A stretch of 21,826 nucleotides of DNA, from assembly GCA_019689695.1 (NCBI GenBank), contig JADGHA010000012.1, positions 1-21,826 on the forward strand, in the 5' to 3' direction. The notes beneath the pieces are model-generated. The model had not been told where the DNA came from. It saw only the letters and a program-made list of their open reading frames with translations, and ran no database searches. This DNA is from Micromonosporaceae bacterium. Lineage in GTDB: Bacteria > Actinomycetota > Actinomycetes > Mycobacteriales > Micromonosporaceae. Positions 20,170-21,826 of the stretch are shown here, piece by piece; the first letter of the stretch is position 1; each line of letters begins with the position of its first letter. Position numbers and translations under genes: made by a program.

Positions 20170-21826
20170 ATGGACGGCATGGTACGGACACTGCTGGTCT
20201 GGTGCCCGGACTGGCCGGTGGTCGCGGCCGAGATCGTGGACGGGGTGCCCGCACACGCGCCGGTCGCGGTGATGCGCGCCAACCGGGTGGTGGCCTGCTC
20301 GCCGGCCGCCCGGGCCGAGGGGGTACGTCGGGGGCTGCGCAAGCGGGAGGCGCAGAGCCGGTGCCCCCGGCTGGTGGTGGTGCCGGACGATCCCGGCCGG
20401 GATGCGCGGGCCTTCGAGCCGGTGGTGGCGGCGGTCGAAGAGGTCGCCCCCGGGGTGGAGGTGATCCGCCCGGGCACCTGCGCCCTGGCCGCCCGCGGCC
20501 CCGCGCGGTACCTCGGCCGGACCGGCAGGCCGGGCGGTCCCGGGCAACCGGACAGCCAGCCCGCCGGCGCCGCCTGCGAGCCGGACAGCCGGCTCGACGG
20601 GGAGGCGCGGGCGGCCGAGTGCATCGTGGAGCACATCGCCCAGACCTGCGGGGTGGAGGCCCAGGTGGGGATCGCCGACGGGGTCTTCGCCGCCGGGCTG
20701 GCCGCCCGGACCGGACGGCTGGTCCCGCCCGGCGAAAGCCGGCAGTTCCTCGCCGGGATCGGCATCGAGGCGCTGGAGCGTCCGCACTTGACGGACCTGC
20801 TGCGCCGGCTGGGCATCCGCACCCTGGGCGACTTCGCCGCCCTGCCCCGCGGGGACGTGTTGACCCGGTTCGGCTTCGACGCGGCGCTGGCCCACCGGCT
20901 GGCGGCGGGGGAGGACCACCGGCCGCTCGCGGTCCGCCGGCCGCCGCCCGACCTCGAGGTGACCGAGGACTTCGACGACCCGATCGAACGGGTGGACGTG
21001 GCCGCGTTCGCGGCCCGGGCGCTGGCCGAGCGGCTGCACGACATGCTCGCCGGGCACGGCCTGGCCTGCACCCGGCTGGGCATCGAGGCGGTCACCGCGC
21101 ACGGGGAGGAGCTGCACCGGACCTGGCGGCACGACGGGCTGCTGACCGCGGTGGCCATCGCCGACCGGGTGCGCTGGCAGCTGGAGGGCTGGCTCACCGC
21201 CCACCGCGGGATGAGGGGTGGAGGTCGTCCGGGAGAAGCGCGCCCGGGCGGATCCCGGCCGACGGCCGGGATCCGGCGGCTGCGCCTGGTCCCCGAAGGC
21301 GTGATCGCACACGTCGGGTTGCAGCCCGGCCTGTGGGGCGACGCGGGTGAGGGGCGCGCGCGGGCGGATCGGGCATTCAGCCGGGTGCAGGGCATGCTCG
21401 GGCCGGACGCGGTGGTGACCGCCGTGCTCGGCGGCGGGCGGACCCCGGCGACCTACGTGCGCTGGGTGCCCTGGGGCGACGAGCGGTCCCCGGGTGGGGC
21501 GCGAACGCGGGCGTCGTCGTCCCGGCCGGGCGACCCGACGAGGCTTCGTAACGCCGGGGAGGGTGTTCCGCCGTGGCCGGGCCGGCTGCCGCCGCCCGCC
21601 CCGGCGACCGTCCTGCCCGAGCCCCTGCCCGCCGCGGTCTACGACGCCGCTGGCCGGCCGGTGACGGTCAGCGCCCGGCTGGCGGTCAGCGCGCCGCTGG
21701 CCAGCCTCGTCATCGGCCCGGCGGCCGGCGATCCGGCGGCCGGGGAAGCGAAGCCGGCCGGGTTGGTGGAGATCATCGGGTGGGGCGGGCCATGGCCGAT
21801 CGACGAGCGGTGGTGGGCGCCGGGGG
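20170..21826 (+). CDS. imuB: ImuB, Y-family polymerase-like mutasome hub (3' end outside window)
   Basis: At least 552 aa, open to the window edge with no stop. The Y-family fold is recognisable: N-terminus L-L-V-W-C-P-D-W-P-V-V-A-A and the thumb/HhH region L-R-R-L-G-I-R-T-L-G-D-F-A-A-L-P (211-226). The catalytic carboxylates are lost: the first metal-binding Asp is C12, and the S-I-D-E motif is replaced around 96-103 (V-E-V-I-R-P-G-T). The protein should therefore be catalytically dead and act as a scaffold. Q385-P-G-L-W-G390 resembles the QLPLWG beta-clamp motif of M. tuberculosis ImuB. The start may be ATG 20179 instead of 20170, since homologues begin near M-V-R-T-L-L-V. It is coupled to imuA' (3-nt gap). 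The error-prone polymerase DnaE2 often follows, but is not in the window. Confidence 0.88.
   Translation, partial: MDGMVRTLLVWCPDWPVVAAEIVDGVPAHAPVAVMRANRVVACSPAARAEGVRRGLRKREAQSRCPRLVVVPDDPGRDARAFEPVVAAVEEVAPGVEVIRPGTCALAARGPARYLGRTGRPGGPGQPDSQPAGAACEPDSRLDGEARAAECIVEHIAQTCGVEAQVGIADGVFAAGLAARTGRLVPPGESRQFLAGIGIEALERPHLTDLLRRLGIRTLGDFAALPRGDVLTRFGFDAALAHRLAAGEDHRPLAVRRPPPDLEVTEDFDDPIERVDVAAFAARALAERLHDMLAGHGLACTRLGIEAVTAHGEELHRTWRHDGLLTAVAIADRVRWQLEGWLTAHRGMRGGGRPGEARPGGSRPTAGIRRLRLVPEGVIAHVGLQPGLWGDAGEGRARADRAFSRVQGMLGPDAVVTAVLGGGRTPATYVRWVPWGDERSPGGARTRASSSRPGDPTRLRNAGEGVPPWPGRLPPPAPATVLPEPLPAAVYDAAGRPVTVSARLAVSAPLASLVIGPAAGDPAAGEAKPAGLVEIIGWGGPWPIDERWWAPG

Overview
This is a very GC-rich, gene-dense actinobacterial chromosome segment. 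Synonymous positions are almost all G or C, GTG starts are frequent, and many genes overlap or abut. The gene families, including a PknL/Rv2175c pair, a SAV_6107-type HEPN protein, ImuA'/ImuB and split lycopene cyclase subunits, fit Micromonosporaceae or a close relative. That family-level placement is an inference. No rRNA, tRNA, CRISPR array, transposon or phage gene was seen.

Layout. Positions 1-158 hold no gene and begin with a 17-base G run. A DUF1028 protein (-) is followed by a forward block: a DEDDh exoribonuclease, a 6-phosphofructokinase with pyrophosphate-type active-site residues, proC, a DUF2203 protein, a 2H phosphoesterase, class II DAHP synthase and a threonine aldolase. A reverse block follows: a GNAT acetyltransferase, endonuclease IV and a PASTA-domain Ser/Thr kinase. 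Divergent from the kinase is an Rv2175c-like DNA-binding protein, cotranscribed with two half-size lycopene cyclase subunits. These converge on a polyprenyl diphosphate synthase, which is divergent from metF. A CDP-alcohol phosphatidyltransferase, a GNAT protein with a probable leaderless upstream ORF, a YbaK-type deacylase and an EamA exporter come next. The right end carries an MFS transporter and then an SOS-controlled group: HEPN protein, ImuA' and ImuB, the last cut by the window edge.

How the genes fit together. From memory, six genes (exoribonuclease, aroG, pknL, Rv2175c-like, polyprenyl synthase, metF) keep the same order and relative orientation as Mycobacterium tuberculosis Rv2179c-Rv2172c. 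The window is therefore an ancestral actinobacterial kinase/aromatic/isoprenoid locus with later additions. The isoprenoid synthase and the split cyclase suggest carotenoid formation. The right end is a translesion mutagenesis module under a perfect LexA site, with a HEPN protein as its first gene.

Strongest leads: (1) the SOS box leading into HEPN-imuA'-imuB; (2) two AT-rich palindromes spaced 42 bp apart between pfk and proC; (3) the D104/K124 signature in the phosphofructokinase; (4) a leaderless 40-codon ORF overlapping a GNAT start; (5) a bidirectional, doubly leaderless promoter between the polyprenyl synthase and metF; (6) a roughly 70-residue insertion at the degenerate P-loop of ImuA'.
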